Shown: positions 34,413 through 44,353 of the stretch, piece by piece
Position numbering within the stretch: position 1 is the stretch's first letter
Layout of the letters: every line of letters begins with the position of its first letter
Assembly (NCBI RefSeq): GCF_007992835.1
Contig: NZ_BKBA01000003.1
Location: 558,001 to 622,000, forward strand
DNA: 64,000 nt
DNA from: Knoellia locipacati
GTDB taxonomy: Bacteria; Actinomycetota; Actinomycetes; Actinomycetales; Dermatophilaceae
Direction: 5' to 3'
The notes under the pieces: model-generated
Seen by the model: only the letters and a program-made list of their open reading frames with translations
What the model was told of the DNA's origin: nothing
The model's database searches: none
Made by a program: the position numbers and the translations under genes

Positions 34413-37400
34413 TCAGCCGATGAAGGTGCGGGCGTTGCGGAACATCCGCATCCAGGGCGAGACGTCCTCGATCCGCCCGTCCGTCCACGACATCTGCGCG
34501 TTGCGCTGGACCCGCTCCGGGTGCGGCATCATCGCGGTGAACCGGCCGTCCGGGGTGGTCACCGCGGTGAGCCCGTCCGGTGAGCCGTTGGGGTTGGACG
34601 GGTATGCCGTGGCGACGCGACCGGAGTTGTCGACGAACCGCGCCACGCGGTGCACCGCCGCCTCGTCACCGCGCGCCGAGAAGTTCGCGAAGCCTTCCCC
34701 GTGGGCGACGGCGATCGGGATGTGCGAGCCCGCCATGCCGGAGGTGAAGATCGACGGCGACTCGAGGACCTCGACGAGCGAGAGCCTCGCTTCGTACTGC
34801 TCGGACCGGTTGCGGGTGAACCGCGGCCACGCCTCGGCCCCGGGGATGAGGTCGGCGAGAGCGGCGAACATCTGGCACCCGTTGCAGATGCCGAGCCCGA
34901 ACGTGTCGGGGCGGTGGAAGAACTCGGAGAACTGCTCGGTGAGCCGGTCGTTGAACAGGACCGAGCGCGCCCAGCCCTCACCCGCACCGAGGGTGTCGCC
35001 GTAGGAGAACCCACCACAGGCCACGAGCCCGACGACGTCGGACAGCGAGGCCCGGCCGGTCTGGAGGTCGGTCATGTGGACGTCGTAGGTCTCGAACCCG
35101 GCGCGGTGGAACGCGTAGGCGGTCTCGACGTGCGAGTTCACCCCCTGCTCGCGCAGGATGGCCACCCGTGGGCGGGCGCCCAGGTTGAGGAACGGCGCGG
35201 CCACGTCGTCGGTCGGGTCGAAGGTCGTCGTGACGTGCAGCCCGGGGTCGTCGTCGGAGCCGAACGCCGCGTGCTCCTCGTCGGCGCACTCGGGGTTGTC
35301 CCGCAGCGCCGAGATGCGCCACGACACCTCGTCCCAGGCCCGAGCGAGGTCGGACAGCGGCTCGTCGATCGACACCTCGCCGTCGATGTTGACCGTGACC
35401 TGCCGCTCGGGGTGGGTGCCACCGACGACGGTCGCGAGTGCGCCCACCCCCGCGGACACGAGCACCTCGAGAACGTCGGCGACCGCGCCGGAGGGAACGC
35501 CGAGCACGGCACCGAGTTCCTCGGTGAACAGCTGCTCGACCGAGTCGACCGAGACCTCGACGCCGAACCCGCTCGCGAACGCCATCTCGCACACGGTCGC
35601 CCAGAGGCCGCCGTCGGAACGGTCGTGGTAGGCGAGCAGCAGCCCACGAGAACGCAGCTCGTGCACCGCACGCGCGAGTGCCACGAGCCGCGACGGATCG
35701 TCGAGGTCGGGCACCTCGCCACCGAACGCGCCGGACACCTGAGCGAGCATCGACCCGCCCAGCCGGTTCGCACCGGCGCCGAGGTCGATGAGGACGAGTG
35801 CGGAGTCGGGCTGGAGCTGCGGCGTGAGGGTGCCGCGCATGTCGGGGAGAGCGGCGAACGCCGACACGACGAGGGACACCGGCGACGTCACCTGCTTCGC
35901 CTCGCCCGATGCCGGGTCCGTCCACCGGGTCCGCATCGACATCGAGTCCTTGCCCACCGGCACGGAGATGCCCAGCGCCGGGCACAGCTCCATCGCGACG
36001 GCCTGCACGGTGTCGTAGAGAGCGGCGTCCTCGCCGGTCTCGCCTGCGGCGGCCATCCAGTTGCACGAGAGCTTGACCGACGACAGCGACGCGATCGGTG
36101 CCGCGAGCAGGTTGGTGAGGGCCTCGCCGACGGCCATCCGACCGGAGGCGGGAGCGTTGACGGCAGCGAGCGGCATACGCTCCCCCGAGGCCATGGCCTC
36201 GCCCGCGAAGCCCGCGTGGTCCGCCAGCGTGACCGCGACGTCGGCCACCGGGACCTGCCACGGACCGACCATCTGGTCACGGTGCGTGAAGCCACCGACC
36301 GTGCGGTCACCGATCGTCACGAGGAACCGCTTGCTCGCGACCGTGGGGTGGCGAAGGACGGCGTATGCCGTGTCCCGCACCGCGACCGAGCTCACGTCGA
36401 GCGCGTCGCCGGTCCACTCGACGCGGCTCACGTCGCGGGTCATCCGCGGCGGCTTGCCGAGCAGCACCTCCATCGGCATGTCGATCGGGACGTCCGCGTC
36501 GGACTCGCCCGCGACGAGCAGCTGGGCGTCGTCTGCGGCGACCCCGATGACCGACAGGGGGCACCGCTCGCGCTCGGCGAAAGACTCGAGCAGCTCGAGC
36601 GACTCGGGTGCGATGGCGAGGACGTAGCGCTCCTGGCTCTCGTTGACCCAGATCTCCTTGGGCGCGAGGCCGGACTCCTCGAGGGGCACGGCAGAGAGGT
36701 CGAAGCGGGCACCGAGCCCGGCGTCGTCGACGAGCTCGGGGAAGGCGTTGGAGAGGCCGCCGGCACCGACGTCGTGGATCGCCAGCACCGGGTTGTCCGG
36801 GCCGAGGCTCCAGCAGTGGTTGATGACCTCCTGCGCGCGCCGCTCCATCTCGGGGTTGCCGCGCTGGACGGAGTTGAAGTCGAGCTCGGCGGCGTTGTCG
36901 CCGGAGGCCATCGAGGACGCGGCTCCACCGCCGATGCCGATGCGCATGCCCGGCCCACCGATCTGGATGAGCAGGGTGCCGGCGGGGAAGCGGACCTTCT
37001 CGGTCTGGTCGGCGCTGATCGAGCCGAGGCCACCGGCGCTCATGATCGGCTTGTGGTAGCCGCGGCGCACGCCGTCGACGGTCTGCTCGTAGACGCGGAA
37101 GAAGCCGCCGATGCCGGGCCGGCCGAACTCGTTGTTGAACGCCGCGGCGCCGATCGGACCCTCGACCATGATGTCGAGCGGCGACGCGATGTGGTCGGGC
37201 GCGCCGTAGGTCTCTGCCTCCCACGGCTCGTCGGTGCCGGGCAGGTGGAGGTTCGACACGACGAACCCCGTGAGCCCGGCCTTGGGCGCGGAGCCGCGGC
37301 CGGTCGCACCCTCGTCGCGGATCTCGCCGCCGGCACCCGTGGCGGCACCGGGGAACGGCGAGATCGCCGTCGGGTGGTTGTGCGTCTCGACCTTCATGAG

Positions 37401-38303
37401 GACGTGGACGTCCTCCTCGCGCGCGACGTAGGCGCCGGGCCCGTCACCGCGCTCGGGCAGCCAGCGCTCGATCCGGCCGCCCTCCATGACCGAGGCGTTG
37501 TCCTTGTAGGCGACGACCGTGCCCGCGCCCGCCACGGACTCGGTGTGCCGGATCATCCCGAAGAGGCTCTTGACCTGCGGCTCGCCGTCGACGACGAAGT
37601 CGGCGTTGAAGATCTTGTGCCGGCAGTGCTCGGAGTTGGCCTGCGCGAACATCATGAGCTCGACGTCGGTGGGGTTGCGCTGCAGCCCGGTGAACGACTC
37701 CGCGAGGTAGTCGATCTCGTCGTCGGACAGAGCCAGCCCGTATGCCGTGTTCGCACCTTCCAGCGCCGCGCGGCCACCGCCGAGCACGTCGACGTGCTCC
37801 ATCGGCTCGGCCTCGCGCTCGTCGAAGAGGGCGGTGGAGGCGTCCCGCGTGGGGAGCGCGGTCTCGGTCATCCGGTCGTGGAGGACGGCGGCGACGACTC
37901 CCCACGCGTCACCGGTGAGCTCGACGCCTTCGACGGTGAACTCGGTGACCCGCTCGACGCGGCGCAGGTCGATGCCGCAGTTGTGCGCGATGTCGGTGGC
38001 CTTGCTCGCCCACGGCGAGATGGTGCCGAGCCGGGGCCCGACCACGACGGTGGTCCGCGGGCCCTCGGTGGGTGAGTCACCGGCATACGGGTCGCCGTAG
38101 GTCAGGAGGCGCTCGACGGTGGCGCGGCCGTCCTCGTCGAGGGGCTCCTCGCTCGCGACGAGGTGGACCAAGCGCGCGGTGACTCCGGTGACGGACGGCT
38201 CGACCGCCTGCAGGCGGGCGAGGAGCGCACGTGCCCGGAACGGTGACAGCGCGGACCCGCCGTCGACGGTGGTCAGGGCGAGCTCGTGGGACGAAACCAT
38301 CAC
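34413..38303 (-). CDS. purL: Phosphoribosylformylglycinamidine synthase, single-chain type
   Basis: A 1296-residue enzyme that converts FGAR and glutamine to FGAM. It has the full E. coli-type layout: N-terminal PurS-like domain, linker, FGAM synthase core ([39 protein letters not shown]) and a C-terminal glutamine amidotransferase with nucleophile Cys in [12 protein letters not shown] and His in VAHGEG. Most actinobacteria use three separate proteins (PurS, PurQ, PurL). The start is GTG 38303 (GGAG 7 nt upstream) or ATG 38300. A TAGCCT -10 box lies at 38342-38347 on this strand. Confidence 0.95.
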   Translation of the reverse strand: MMVSSHELALTTVDGGSALSPFRARALLARLQAVEPSVTGVTARLVHLVASEEPLDEDGRATVERLLTYGDPYAGDSPTEGPRTTVVVGPRLGTISPWASKATDIAHNCGIDLRRVERVTEFTVEGVELTGDAWGVVAAVLHDRMTETALPTRDASTALFDEREAEPMEHVDVLGGGRAALEGANTAYGLALSDDEIDYLAESFTGLQRNPTDVELMMFAQANSEHCRHKIFNADFVVDGEPQVKSLFGMIRHTESVAGAGTVVAYKDNASVMEGGRIERWLPERGDGPGAYVAREEDVHVLMKVETHNHPTAISPFPGAATGAGGEIRDEGATGRGSAPKAGLTGFVVSNLHLPGTDEPWEAETYGAPDHIASPLDIMVEGPIGAAAFNNEFGRPGIGGFFRVYEQTVDGVRRGYHKPIMSAGGLGSISADQTEKVRFPAGTLLIQIGGPGMRIGIGGGAASSMASGDNAAELDFNSVQRGNPEMERRAQEVINHCWSLGPDNPVLAIHDVGAGGLSNAFPELVDDAGLGARFDLSAVPLEESGLAPKEIWVNESQERYVLAIAPESLELLESFAERERCPLSVIGVAADDAQLLVAGESDADVPIDMPMEVLLGKPPRMTRDVSRVEWTGDALDVSSVAVRDTAYAVLRHPTVASKRFLVTIGDRTVGGFTHRDQMVGPWQVPVADVAVTLADHAGFAGEAMASGERMPLAAVNAPASGRMAVGEALTNLLAAPIASLSSVKLSCNWMAAAGETGEDAALYDTVQAVAMELCPALGISVPVGKDSMSMRTRWTDPASGEAKQVTSPVSLVVSAFAALPDMRGTLTPQLQPDSALVLIDLGAGANRLGGSMLAQVSGAFGGEVPDLDDPSRLVALARAVHELRSRGLLLAYHDRSDGGLWATVCEMAFASGFGVEVSVDSVEQLFTEELGAVLGVPSGAVADVLEVLVSAGVGALATVVGGTHPERQVTVNIDGEVSIDEPLSDLARAWDEVSWRISALRDNPECADEEHAAFGSDDDPGLHVTTTFDPTDDVAAPFLNLGARPRVAILREQGVNSHVETAYAFHRAGFETYDVHMTDLQTGRASLSDVVGLVACGGFSYGDTLGAGEGWARSVLFNDRLTEQFSEFFHRPDTFGLGICNGCQMFAALADLIPGAEAWPRFTRNRSEQYEARLSLVEVLESPSIFTSGMAGSHIPIAVAHGEGFANFSARGDEAAVHRVARFVDNSGRVATAYPSNPNGSPDGLTAVTTPDGRFTAMMPHPERVQRNAQMSWTDGRIEDVSPWMRMFRNARTFIG

Positions 38304-38377
38304 TCAGGGACTCCGTGGGGGATGCGGCTGGGCCGGGTCACAGGCTACTGGGCGCCCCGGCGGACCCCGAAACCCGC

Positions 38378-39061
38378 TCAGCGGGTGAAGACCGCCCGCC
38401 AGCACGGGTAGCCCACGAGCGCGTCGTCCTGCACCACGGAGACCTCGCTCAGCCCGTGGCGGGTGAAGGACCGGATCTCGTCGGCGGTGAGCAGCCACGG
38501 CGGGCCCGCGCCGTCGTCGTCGGCCGGCAGCACCCCGTGGATCGCGACGAGCGTTCCGCCCGGTGCCACGAGGTCGGCGACGGCGCGCACGGTCTGCTCC
38601 CGCATCGCCGGCGGCAGGGCCTGGACGGTGTAGACGTCGACGACGAGGTCGAAGCCGTGGCGCCACTCGCCGGGGAGCTCGAAGAGGTCGGCGACCCGGT
38701 AGTCGACGGCCGAGCCGGGGCGGCGCGCCCTCGCGGTGCGGATGGCGGTCGGCGACAGGTCGAACCCGGTCGTGTCGAACCCCAGCGAGGCGAGGTGCTC
38801 GGCGTCGGCTCCCAGCCCGCACCCGACGACGACCGCGCTGCGACCCTCACCACGCACCGTGGGCCCGCCAGGCACAGCGCCCTCGCGGGTCCAGGCCTCG
38901 AGCAGCGGCTGGGGCTCCGACCGGTCCCAGGCCATCGTCACCTCGCCGGACTCGCCGGCGGCGTAGAGCTCCTCGAACCACCCGGTCGGGTCGCCCCGGC
39001 CCACGCTCGCGTGGGCCAGCCGGTCGGCCTCGCCCTGCCACCCCCGCGGCTCGGAGCCCAT
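38378..39061 (-). CDS. SAM-dependent methyltransferase
   Basis: A 227-residue class I methyltransferase. SAM binding is shown by AVVVGCGLGADAEHLASLG, FDLSPTAIRTAR and YRVADLFELPG; the end carries VVQDDALVGYPCWRAVFTR. It resembles thiopurine/thiol methyltransferase-like proteins of actinobacteria; the substrate is unknown. It starts 4 nt after the purC stop, so it is co-transcribed with purC. Confidence 0.8.
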   Translation of the reverse strand: MGSEPRGWQGEADRLAHASVGRGDPTGWFEELYAAGESGEVTMAWDRSEPQPLLEAWTREGAVPGGPTVRGEGRSAVVVGCGLGADAEHLASLGFDTTGFDLSPTAIRTARARRPGSAVDYRVADLFELPGEWRHGFDLVVDVYTVQALPPAMREQTVRAVADLVAPGGTLVAIHGVLPADDDGAGPPWLLTADEIRSFTRHGLSEVSVVQDDALVGYPCWRAVFTR

Positions 39062-39065
39062 GGCG

Positions 39066-39941
39066 TCAGAAGGTCCGGCCGGTGAGGCGCTCATAGGCCT
39101 CGACGTACTTGGCCCGGGTCCGCTCGACGACGTCGGCGGGCAGCGCCGGCGGCGCCTCGCCGGACGACTTGTCCCAGCCGCTCTCCGCCGAGAGCAGCCA
39201 CTCGCGGACGAACTCCTTGTCGAAGCTGGGCTGGGTGTGGCCCGGCTCCCACTGGTCGGCGGGCCAGAAGCGCGACGAGTCGGGGGTGAGGACCTCGTCG
39301 GCGAGCACGAGCCCACCGGAGGCGTCGAGCCCGAACTCGACCTTGGTGTCCGCGATGAGGATGCCCCGCTCCCCCGCGATCTCGTTGCCGCGGGCGAGGA
39401 TGCGCGTCGTGAGGTCGCGCAGCCGGGCGGCCATCTCGGTCCCGACCTCGGCCTCGACCGCCTCGTAGGACATCGGCTCGTCGTGCTCCCCCATCGGCGC
39501 CTTGGTCGACGGCGTGAACAGCGGCTCCTCGAACCGGTCGCCGTCGCGCAGCCCCTCGGGCAGGGCGAGGCCGCTCACGGTGCCGTCGGCGAGGTACTCC
39601 CGCAGGCCACCACCGGTGAGGTAGGCCCGCGCCACGCACTCGACCGGCACCATGTCGAGGCGCTGGACGAGCACCGCGCGCCCCGCCACGACCTCGGGCA
39701 CGTCGGTCGAGACGACGTGGTTGGGCACGAGGTCGGCGAGCTGGTCGAACCACCACAGCGAGAGCTGGGTGAGGACGGCTCCCTTGTCCGGGATCGGCGG
39801 GTCGAGGATGAAGTCGAACGCCGAGATCCGGTCCGATGCGACGAGCAGCAGCTGGTCGTCACGACCCTCCGGCGCGTAGAGGTCGCGCACCTTGCCGGAG
39901 TAGAGGTGCGTGAAGCCGGGGATCTCGAGCGGCGTCGTCAT
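39066..39941 (-). CDS. purC: SAICAR synthase
   Basis: A 291-residue enzyme that joins aspartate to CAIR with ATP. Family motifs include LYSGKVRDLYA, LLLVASDRISAFDFIL, PVECVARAYLTGGGL and GILIADTKVEFGLD, with DEVLTPDSSRFWP near the end. This longer form (about 290-300 residues) is common in actinobacteria. ATG 39941 has GAGAAT 7 nt upstream on this strand, consistent with a leaderless transcript. Confidence 0.95.
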   Translation of the reverse strand: MTTPLEIPGFTHLYSGKVRDLYAPEGRDDQLLLVASDRISAFDFILDPPIPDKGAVLTQLSLWWFDQLADLVPNHVVSTDVPEVVAGRAVLVQRLDMVPVECVARAYLTGGGLREYLADGTVSGLALPEGLRDGDRFEEPLFTPSTKAPMGEHDEPMSYEAVEAEVGTEMAARLRDLTTRILARGNEIAGERGILIADTKVEFGLDASGGLVLADEVLTPDSSRFWPADQWEPGHTQPSFDKEFVREWLLSAESGWDKSSGEAPPALPADVVERTRAKYVEAYERLTGRTF

Positions 39942-39972
39942 GCGGCCGATTCTCGCAGCCCCGACCGCGCTG

Positions 39973-40425
39973 TCACGCCCGGGCGGCGGAGGGCCAGCGC
40001 TGGGCACCGGGGCCGTCGGCGGCGTGGGAGTCATCGGCGTTGTAGATCGGGCACGACGTCACCGAGAGGCAGCCGCACCCGATGCAGTCGGTGAGCCCGT
40101 CACGCACCCGGGTCATCGCCTCGATCCGCTCGGTGAGCGCGTCGTGCCACGCCGCGGACATCCGGGCCCAGTCGCGCTTCGTGGGCGGATGGTCCGCAGG
40201 GAGCGTCGCGAGCGCCTCACCGATCTCGGCCAGGCTCAGCCCGAACCGTTGCCCTGCGCGCACCACGGCGATCCGGCGGAGCGTATGCCGTGCGTAGCGG
40301 CGGTGGTTCCCGGCGTTCCGCACGCTCTGGATGAGTCCGCGCTCCTCGTAGAACCGGACGGTGGGGACGGAGACGCCGCTGCGCGCGGCGACCTCCCCGA
40401 TCGGCAGCAGGTCGTCCTTGTCCAC
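39973..40425 (-). CDS. soxR: Redox-sensitive MerR-family regulator SoxR
   Basis: A 150-residue regulator. The MerR helix-turn-helix reads IGEVAARSGVSVPTVRFYEE, and the C-terminus has the [2Fe-2S] cluster motif CIGCGCLSVTSC (C-x2-C-x-C-x5-C) that defines SoxR. Redox-cycling compounds oxidise the cluster and activate target promoters. GTG 40425 lies 6 nt after TAGGCT (40432-40437 on this strand), a leaderless gene. It is divergent from an MFS exporter gene, with a SoxR box between. Confidence 0.95.
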   Translation of the reverse strand: MDKDDLLPIGEVAARSGVSVPTVRFYEERGLIQSVRNAGNHRRYARHTLRRIAVVRAGQRFGLSLAEIGEALATLPADHPPTKRDWARMSAAWHDALTERIEAMTRVRDGLTDCIGCGCLSVTSCPIYNADDSHAADGPGAQRWPSAARA

Positions 40426-40441
40426 GTCCGCAGCCTACGGC

Positions 40442-40472
40442 TTGATCTCAAGCGGGCTTGAGATATGAGGAT
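40442..40472 (+). promoter_or_regulatory. SoxR box and promoter of the MFS exporter gene
   Basis: A perfect 20-bp palindrome (40445-40464) is ATCTCAAGC-GG-GCTTGAGAT, close to the known CCTCAAG...CTTGAGG SoxR box. It overlaps TTGATC (40442-40447) and is followed by GAGGAT (40467-40472), a spacing of 19 bp as expected for MerR-type activation. ATG 40480 is 7 nt after the -10. Confidence 0.8.
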
Positions 40473-40479
40473 GCCGCCC

Positions 40480-41892
40480 ATGACCTCGACAGCCACCGCC
40501 GCACCCGAGCGGCTCTTCAGCTCCCGGCACCTGCCGGTGGCGACAGGGATCATCGCCCTCGTCACGCTCGGCGCCTTCGAGAACCGGGCCGTCATCAGCA
40601 TCATGCCGACGGCCACGCGGGCCCTCGACGGGCTGGCATGGTTCGGGGCGGCCAACGCCGCGTCGATGGTGACCTTCATGGTCGCCGTCGCCGTCGCCGG
40701 CCGGTGGGTGGACCTGGTGGGCTCCCGCACGGTGCTGCTGGCCGGGCTCGCGACGTTCGCCGTCGCCCAGGCCGTCACGGCCGCCGCTCCCTCGATGGCG
40801 GTCTTCGTCGCGGGCCGGGGCCTGTCCGGGGTCGCCGAGGGCCTCATCGACGTCTCCACCCTCGTCTTCGCGGCGCGGGCGCTGCCGGAGCACCTGCGCG
40901 CCAAGGTCTTCGCGACCTTCGCTGCGGCGTGGATCCTGCCCAGCCTGCTCGGTCCCGGCGCCGCCGGAGCCGCGGAGGCCCTCGTCGGCTGGCGGCTCGT
41001 CTTCCTCCTGCCGTCCGCGCTCCTCGTGCCGGCCCTGCTCCTGCTCCTGCCGGCCCTGCGCCGGGCCGACGTCCGGCGGGTCGACGACCCGGCCACCACG
41101 GTGCCGGAGGCAGGCACCCCGGCCCCCGTCGGCCCGGCGGTCGGGCTCGCCACGGCGGTCGCGCTGCTCAGCGTCGGCGGTCCCCTCGCGTTCGACGGCG
41201 GGGACCACCACCTCGCCGGCCTCCTCACCCTCGCCGTCGGCGCCCTCGCGCTCGTCGCGACGGTCCGCGCGGCACTGCCGGCCGGGACGCTCACCGCAGC
41301 ACACGGCGTACCGGCCGTGGTGGCCCTTCGGACCCTGCTCGTCGTCGCGTTCGGTGGGATCGGCGGCTACCTGCCGCTCATGCTCGACGTGACCCACGAC
41401 GTCGGGCCGGCGCTCGCCGGGATCAGCCTCAGCATCACCGGTGTCTTCTGGGCCGTGGGCTCGGCCGTCCACGGTCTCGACGCCGTCCAGCACCGGCTCG
41501 ACGCCGCGGCCCGAGTCCGTCTCGGGCTCGCGCTCATCGCCCTCGGCGGCGTCGGCCCCCTCCTCCTGTCGCTCGGGGTCCTCGAGCTCGTCCCCGGCCT
41601 CGCCGGCTGGGCCCTCGCCGCGACGGGCATGGGTCTCGCGTCGCCGAGCCTGGCCACCGAGATCTTCACCCTCGCCCCACCGCGCGAGCAGGGACAGGCG
41701 ACCGCCGCCTCCCAGATCGGCGCCAGCCTCGGCAGCGCCCTGACGACGGCCGGCGGCGGCGCGCTCATCGCGGCCCGCCACGACACGCTCGACGGGGGCG
41801 TCTTCGCACTACTCATCGGTACCTCGGTCGCGGCCGCCGTCCTCGCCCTCACCCTCACGCAGCGGCTGCGCGCCGAGCCGCCCAGCAGGTGA
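40480..41892 (+). CDS. MFS exporter under SoxR control
   Basis: About 470 residues with 12-14 membrane segments. NRAVISIMPTATRALDGLAWF and RGLSGVAEGLIDVSTLVFAAR are typical drug:proton antiporter regions. SoxR-controlled exporters in actinobacteria commonly remove redox-active compounds. ATG 40480 is favoured by its spacing from the 19-bp-spacer promoter; ATG 40465 and 40471 lie in frame upstream. Confidence 0.85.
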   Translation: MTSTATAAPERLFSSRHLPVATGIIALVTLGAFENRAVISIMPTATRALDGLAWFGAANAASMVTFMVAVAVAGRWVDLVGSRTVLLAGLATFAVAQAVTAAAPSMAVFVAGRGLSGVAEGLIDVSTLVFAARALPEHLRAKVFATFAAAWILPSLLGPGAAGAAEALVGWRLVFLLPSALLVPALLLLLPALRRADVRRVDDPATTVPEAGTPAPVGPAVGLATAVALLSVGGPLAFDGGDHHLAGLLTLAVGALALVATVRAALPAGTLTAAHGVPAVVALRTLLVVAFGGIGGYLPLMLDVTHDVGPALAGISLSITGVFWAVGSAVHGLDAVQHRLDAAARVRLGLALIALGGVGPLLLSLGVLELVPGLAGWALAATGMGLASPSLATEIFTLAPPREQGQATAASQIGASLGSALTTAGGGALIAARHDTLDGGVFALLIGTSVAAAVLALTLTQRLRAEPPSR

Positions 41893-41937
41893 CCGGCAGG
41901 TGTCGCGAGCACCCCCGGGGCTGGCACACTCCGGTGC

Positions 41938-42525
41938 ATGCTCACGTCCCGCGACCTGTCGCTCATCGCGATCTTCACCGGCGTCATCGCCGCGCTCGGC
42001 CTCGTGCCGGCCGTCGCCCCGTTCGGTGGAGCCGTGCCGATCACCGCGCAGTCGATGGGCATCATGCTCGCCGGCGCCATCCTCGGCGCGAAGCGCGGTG
42101 CGCTGTCGGTGCTGCTCTTCCTCACGCTCGTCGCCATCGGCCTCCCGCTGCTCTCCGGTGGTCGCGGCGGTCTCGGGGTGTTCGCCGGCCCGAGCGTGGG
42201 CTACCTCGTCGGCTTCCCCGTCGCCGCGTTCCTCGTCGGCCTGCTCACCGAGCGGATCGGCCGCCCCTACCGGCTGCCCCTCGGCGTCATGGCCAACATC
42301 CTCGGCGGGGTCCTCGCGCTCAACGCGATCGGCATCGTCGGCATGGCGCTCGTCCTCCACGTGGGCCTCGTCAAGGCGACCACGCTGGCGGCGGTGTTCA
42401 TGCCCGGCGACGTCGTCAAGGCCGTCCTCACGGCGTTCGTCGCCGCGGGCGTCCACGCGGCCTACCCCGGCCTCATCCCCTCGCGGGCCGATCGGCGGAC
42501 CCCGGTCGACCGCGTGCCCGCCTGA
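41938..42525 (+). CDS. bioY: Biotin transporter substrate-binding subunit BioY
   Basis: A 195-residue S-component of an ECF transporter with about six membrane segments. ITAQSMGIMLAGAILGAKRG and FAGPSVGYLVGFPVAAFLVG are BioY signatures. It binds biotin and is energised by BioM/BioN, which follow directly. CACACT lies 7 nt before ATG 41938, so it may be leaderless. Confidence 0.93.
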   Translation: MLTSRDLSLIAIFTGVIAALGLVPAVAPFGGAVPITAQSMGIMLAGAILGAKRGALSVLLFLTLVAIGLPLLSGGRGGLGVFAGPSVGYLVGFPVAAFLVGLLTERIGRPYRLPLGVMANILGGVLALNAIGIVGMALVLHVGLVKATTLAAVFMPGDVVKAVLTAFVAAGVHAAYPGLIPSRADRRTPVDRVPA

Positions 42526-42539
42526 CCCTCCCCGCCACC

Positions 42540-43235
42540 GTGCCCGAGATCCGCGTCACCGAGGTCAGCCACGCCTTCGGCGACGGTCCGGCCCGGAGGC
42601 TCGTCCTCCGTGACGTCGACGTCACCCTCACCGAGCACCGGGTCGGGATCGTCGGCGCCAACGGCTCGGGCAAGTCGACCTTCGTCCGCCTCCTCAACGG
42701 CCTCGTCCACCCCGACTCGGGCACCGTGACCATCGACGGACGTGACACCGTGCGCGACGGGCGCGAGGTCCGACGGCGCGTGGGCTTCTGCTTCACCGAC
42801 CCCGACGCGCAGATCGTCATGCCGACCGTCGCCGAGGACATCGCCTTCGGGCTGCGTCGGCGTGGCCTGAGCAAGGACGAGGTGAGGGCGCGCACCGCGG
42901 CGGCGCTCACGGCATACGGGCTCGACGGCCACGCCGACCACCCGGCCCACCTCCTCTCGGGTGGCCAGAAGCAGCTCCTCGCGCTCGCCAGCGTCCTCGT
43001 CACCGAGCCCGACCTCCTCGTCCTCGACGAGCCCACGACGCTGCTCGACCTGCGCAACGCCGAGATGGTCCGCCGTCTCGTCGACGGGCTCGCGCAGCAG
43101 GTCGTCCTCGTCACCCACCACCTCGACCTGCTCGACGGCTTCGACCGGGTCCTCGTCTTCGACGAGGGGCGCATCGTCCATGACGGCTCCCCGGCCCACG
43201 CCGTCGCGGCCTACCGCACACTCGTCGCACGCTGA
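42540..43235 (+). CDS. bioM: ECF transporter ATPase BioM
   Basis: A 231-residue ABC ATPase. Walker A is GANGSGKST, the Q-loop region is FCFTDPDAQIVMP, the signature is LLSGGQKQLLALA, and Walker B is LLVLDEPTT. It hydrolyses ATP for biotin uptake. GTG 42540 begins 14 nt after the bioY stop. The stop overlaps the bioN ATG by 1 nt. Confidence 0.92.
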   Translation: MPEIRVTEVSHAFGDGPARRLVLRDVDVTLTEHRVGIVGANGSGKSTFVRLLNGLVHPDSGTVTIDGRDTVRDGREVRRRVGFCFTDPDAQIVMPTVAEDIAFGLRRRGLSKDEVRARTAAALTAYGLDGHADHPAHLLSGGQKQLLALASVLVTEPDLLVLDEPTTLLDLRNAEMVRRLVDGLAQQVVLVTHHLDLLDGFDRVLVFDEGRIVHDGSPAHAVAAYRTLVAR

Positions 43236-43843
43236 TGGCGCTCACCGCGGTCCCGCTCTTCCTCCCGGGCAGCTCGCCGGTCCACCGCCTCGGTGCCGGC
43301 GCCAAGCTGCTCGGGCTCCTCGGCACCGGCGTGGCCCTGGCGGTCTGGCGCTCACCGTGGCAGGTCGGGCTCGCCCTCGCGCTCGTCCTTGCCCTGCATG
43401 CCGTCGCTCGCCTGCCGCTGCGCGTGCTCGGGCGTCAGGTGGTCGGGCTCGCCTGGGTCGCCGTGCCGCTGCTCGTCGTCCAGTGGGTCCTCGCGTCGTG
43501 GCAGACCGGCGTCGGTGTCGTCGGGTCCTTCGTCTCGCTCGTCCTCCTCGCCGGGCTCGTCACCGTCACGACCCGGACCACGGCGATGGTCGACGTCGTC
43601 GTGAGGGTCTGCGGCTGGCTGCGACGGTTCGGCGTCGACCCGGAGCGGGTGGGGCTCATGCTCGCCCTGGGCATCCGGTCGGTGCACGTCGTCCTCGGCC
43701 TGGCCCAGGAGGTGCGGGAGGCGCAGTACGCGCGGGGGCTGCGGTCGAGCCCGCGTGCGTTCGCGGTGCCGCTCCTCGTCCGGTCGCTCCGTCACGCCGA
43801 CCGCCTCGGCGAGGCGCTGAGCGCCCGCGGCGTCGACGACTAG
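43235..43843 (+). CDS. bioN: ECF transporter transmembrane subunit BioN
   Basis: A 202-residue EcfT-type subunit with five or six membrane segments and the two coupling-helix motifs containing Ala-Arg-Gly (AQYARGLRSSP and ALSARGVDD). It links BioM to BioY. The TGATG overlap with bioM indicates coupled translation and completes the bioYMN operon. Confidence 0.92.
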   Translation: MALTAVPLFLPGSSPVHRLGAGAKLLGLLGTGVALAVWRSPWQVGLALALVLALHAVARLPLRVLGRQVVGLAWVAVPLLVVQWVLASWQTGVGVVGSFVSLVLLAGLVTVTTRTTAMVDVVVRVCGWLRRFGVDPERVGLMLALGIRSVHVVLGLAQEVREAQYARGLRSSPRAFAVPLLVRSLRHADRLGEALSARGVDD

Positions 43844-43860
43844 CCCGGACGGCCCGGGCC

Positions 43861-44307
43861 TCAGACGACGCAGAACTCGTTGCCCTCGGGGTCGGCCATG
43901 ACGACGTGGTCGAGGCGTCCGTCGTCGCCGACGTCCTCGCGCAGCGACCGCGCGCCGTGGGCGACGAGGTCGGCCTCGGTGGCGCGGATCCGGGTCTCGC
44001 GCAGCGCCTGGTCGACGTGGCGACCGCCGCTGACCTTGACGTCGAGGTGGACGCGGTTCTTGACCGTCTTGGGCTCGGGCACCTTGAGGAAGCTGATGGA
44101 CGGGCCCTCGCCGGTGGCCGGCCGGATCGTGGCCCCGTCGCCCCACTCGTCCTCGGGGACGCCGTGGTCGGTGAGGAAGCTCGGCCAGTCGTCCCAGCCC
44201 TGCGGCGGCGGCGCCTCCACGTAGCCCAGGGCGCGGCACCAGAACCGCGCCACCACCTGCGCGTCGGCACAGTCGACGGTGATGCCCAGCTGCGGGTGCT
44301 CGCTCAT
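43861..44307 (-). CDS. VOC/glyoxalase-like protein
   Basis: A 148-residue protein with the VOC fold (LGITVDCADAQVVARFWCRALGY and DPEGNEFCVV), as in actinobacterial VOC proteins that bind small ligands or act as hydrolases. ATG 44307 is 6 nt from TAGGTT (44314-44319 on this strand). It is divergent from the LLM oxidoreductase gene across 46 nt. Confidence 0.83.
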   Translation of the reverse strand: MSEHPQLGITVDCADAQVVARFWCRALGYVEAPPPQGWDDWPSFLTDHGVPEDEWGDGATIRPATGEGPSISFLKVPEPKTVKNRVHLDVKVSGGRHVDQALRETRIRATEADLVAHGARSLREDVGDDGRLDHVVMADPEGNEFCVV

Positions 44308-44313
44308 CCGCCC

Positions 44314-44347
44314 AACCTAGGCCCGGCCCCCGACACCTCCGTAGGGT
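44314..44347. promoter_or_regulatory. Back-to-back leaderless promoters
   Basis: TAGGTT (minus strand, 44314-44319) serves the VOC gene, 6 nt from its ATG, and TAGGGT (44342-44347) serves the LLM gene, 6 nt from ATG 44354. The two promoters must overlap in the 46-nt gap, so the -35 region of each falls on the other promoter and they should compete for polymerase. Confidence 0.6.
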
Positions 44348-44353
44348 TGGTGC

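Noticed and set aside
34650-38075. An 1141-residue open frame on the + strand
   Set aside because: It lies opposite purL, is rich in Arg, Glu, Asp and Gly without domains, and is a G+C-driven shadow of a well-supported gene.
40458-43235. A 925-residue frame spanning the MFS, bioY and bioM genes
   Set aside because: Only its last 231 residues (BioM) are real; the earlier part is an Arg/Pro-rich shadow of the MFS and bioY genes in another frame.
43853-43862. GGCCCGGGCC palindrome after bioN as a terminator
   Set aside because: Too short and G+C-driven to support termination on its own.
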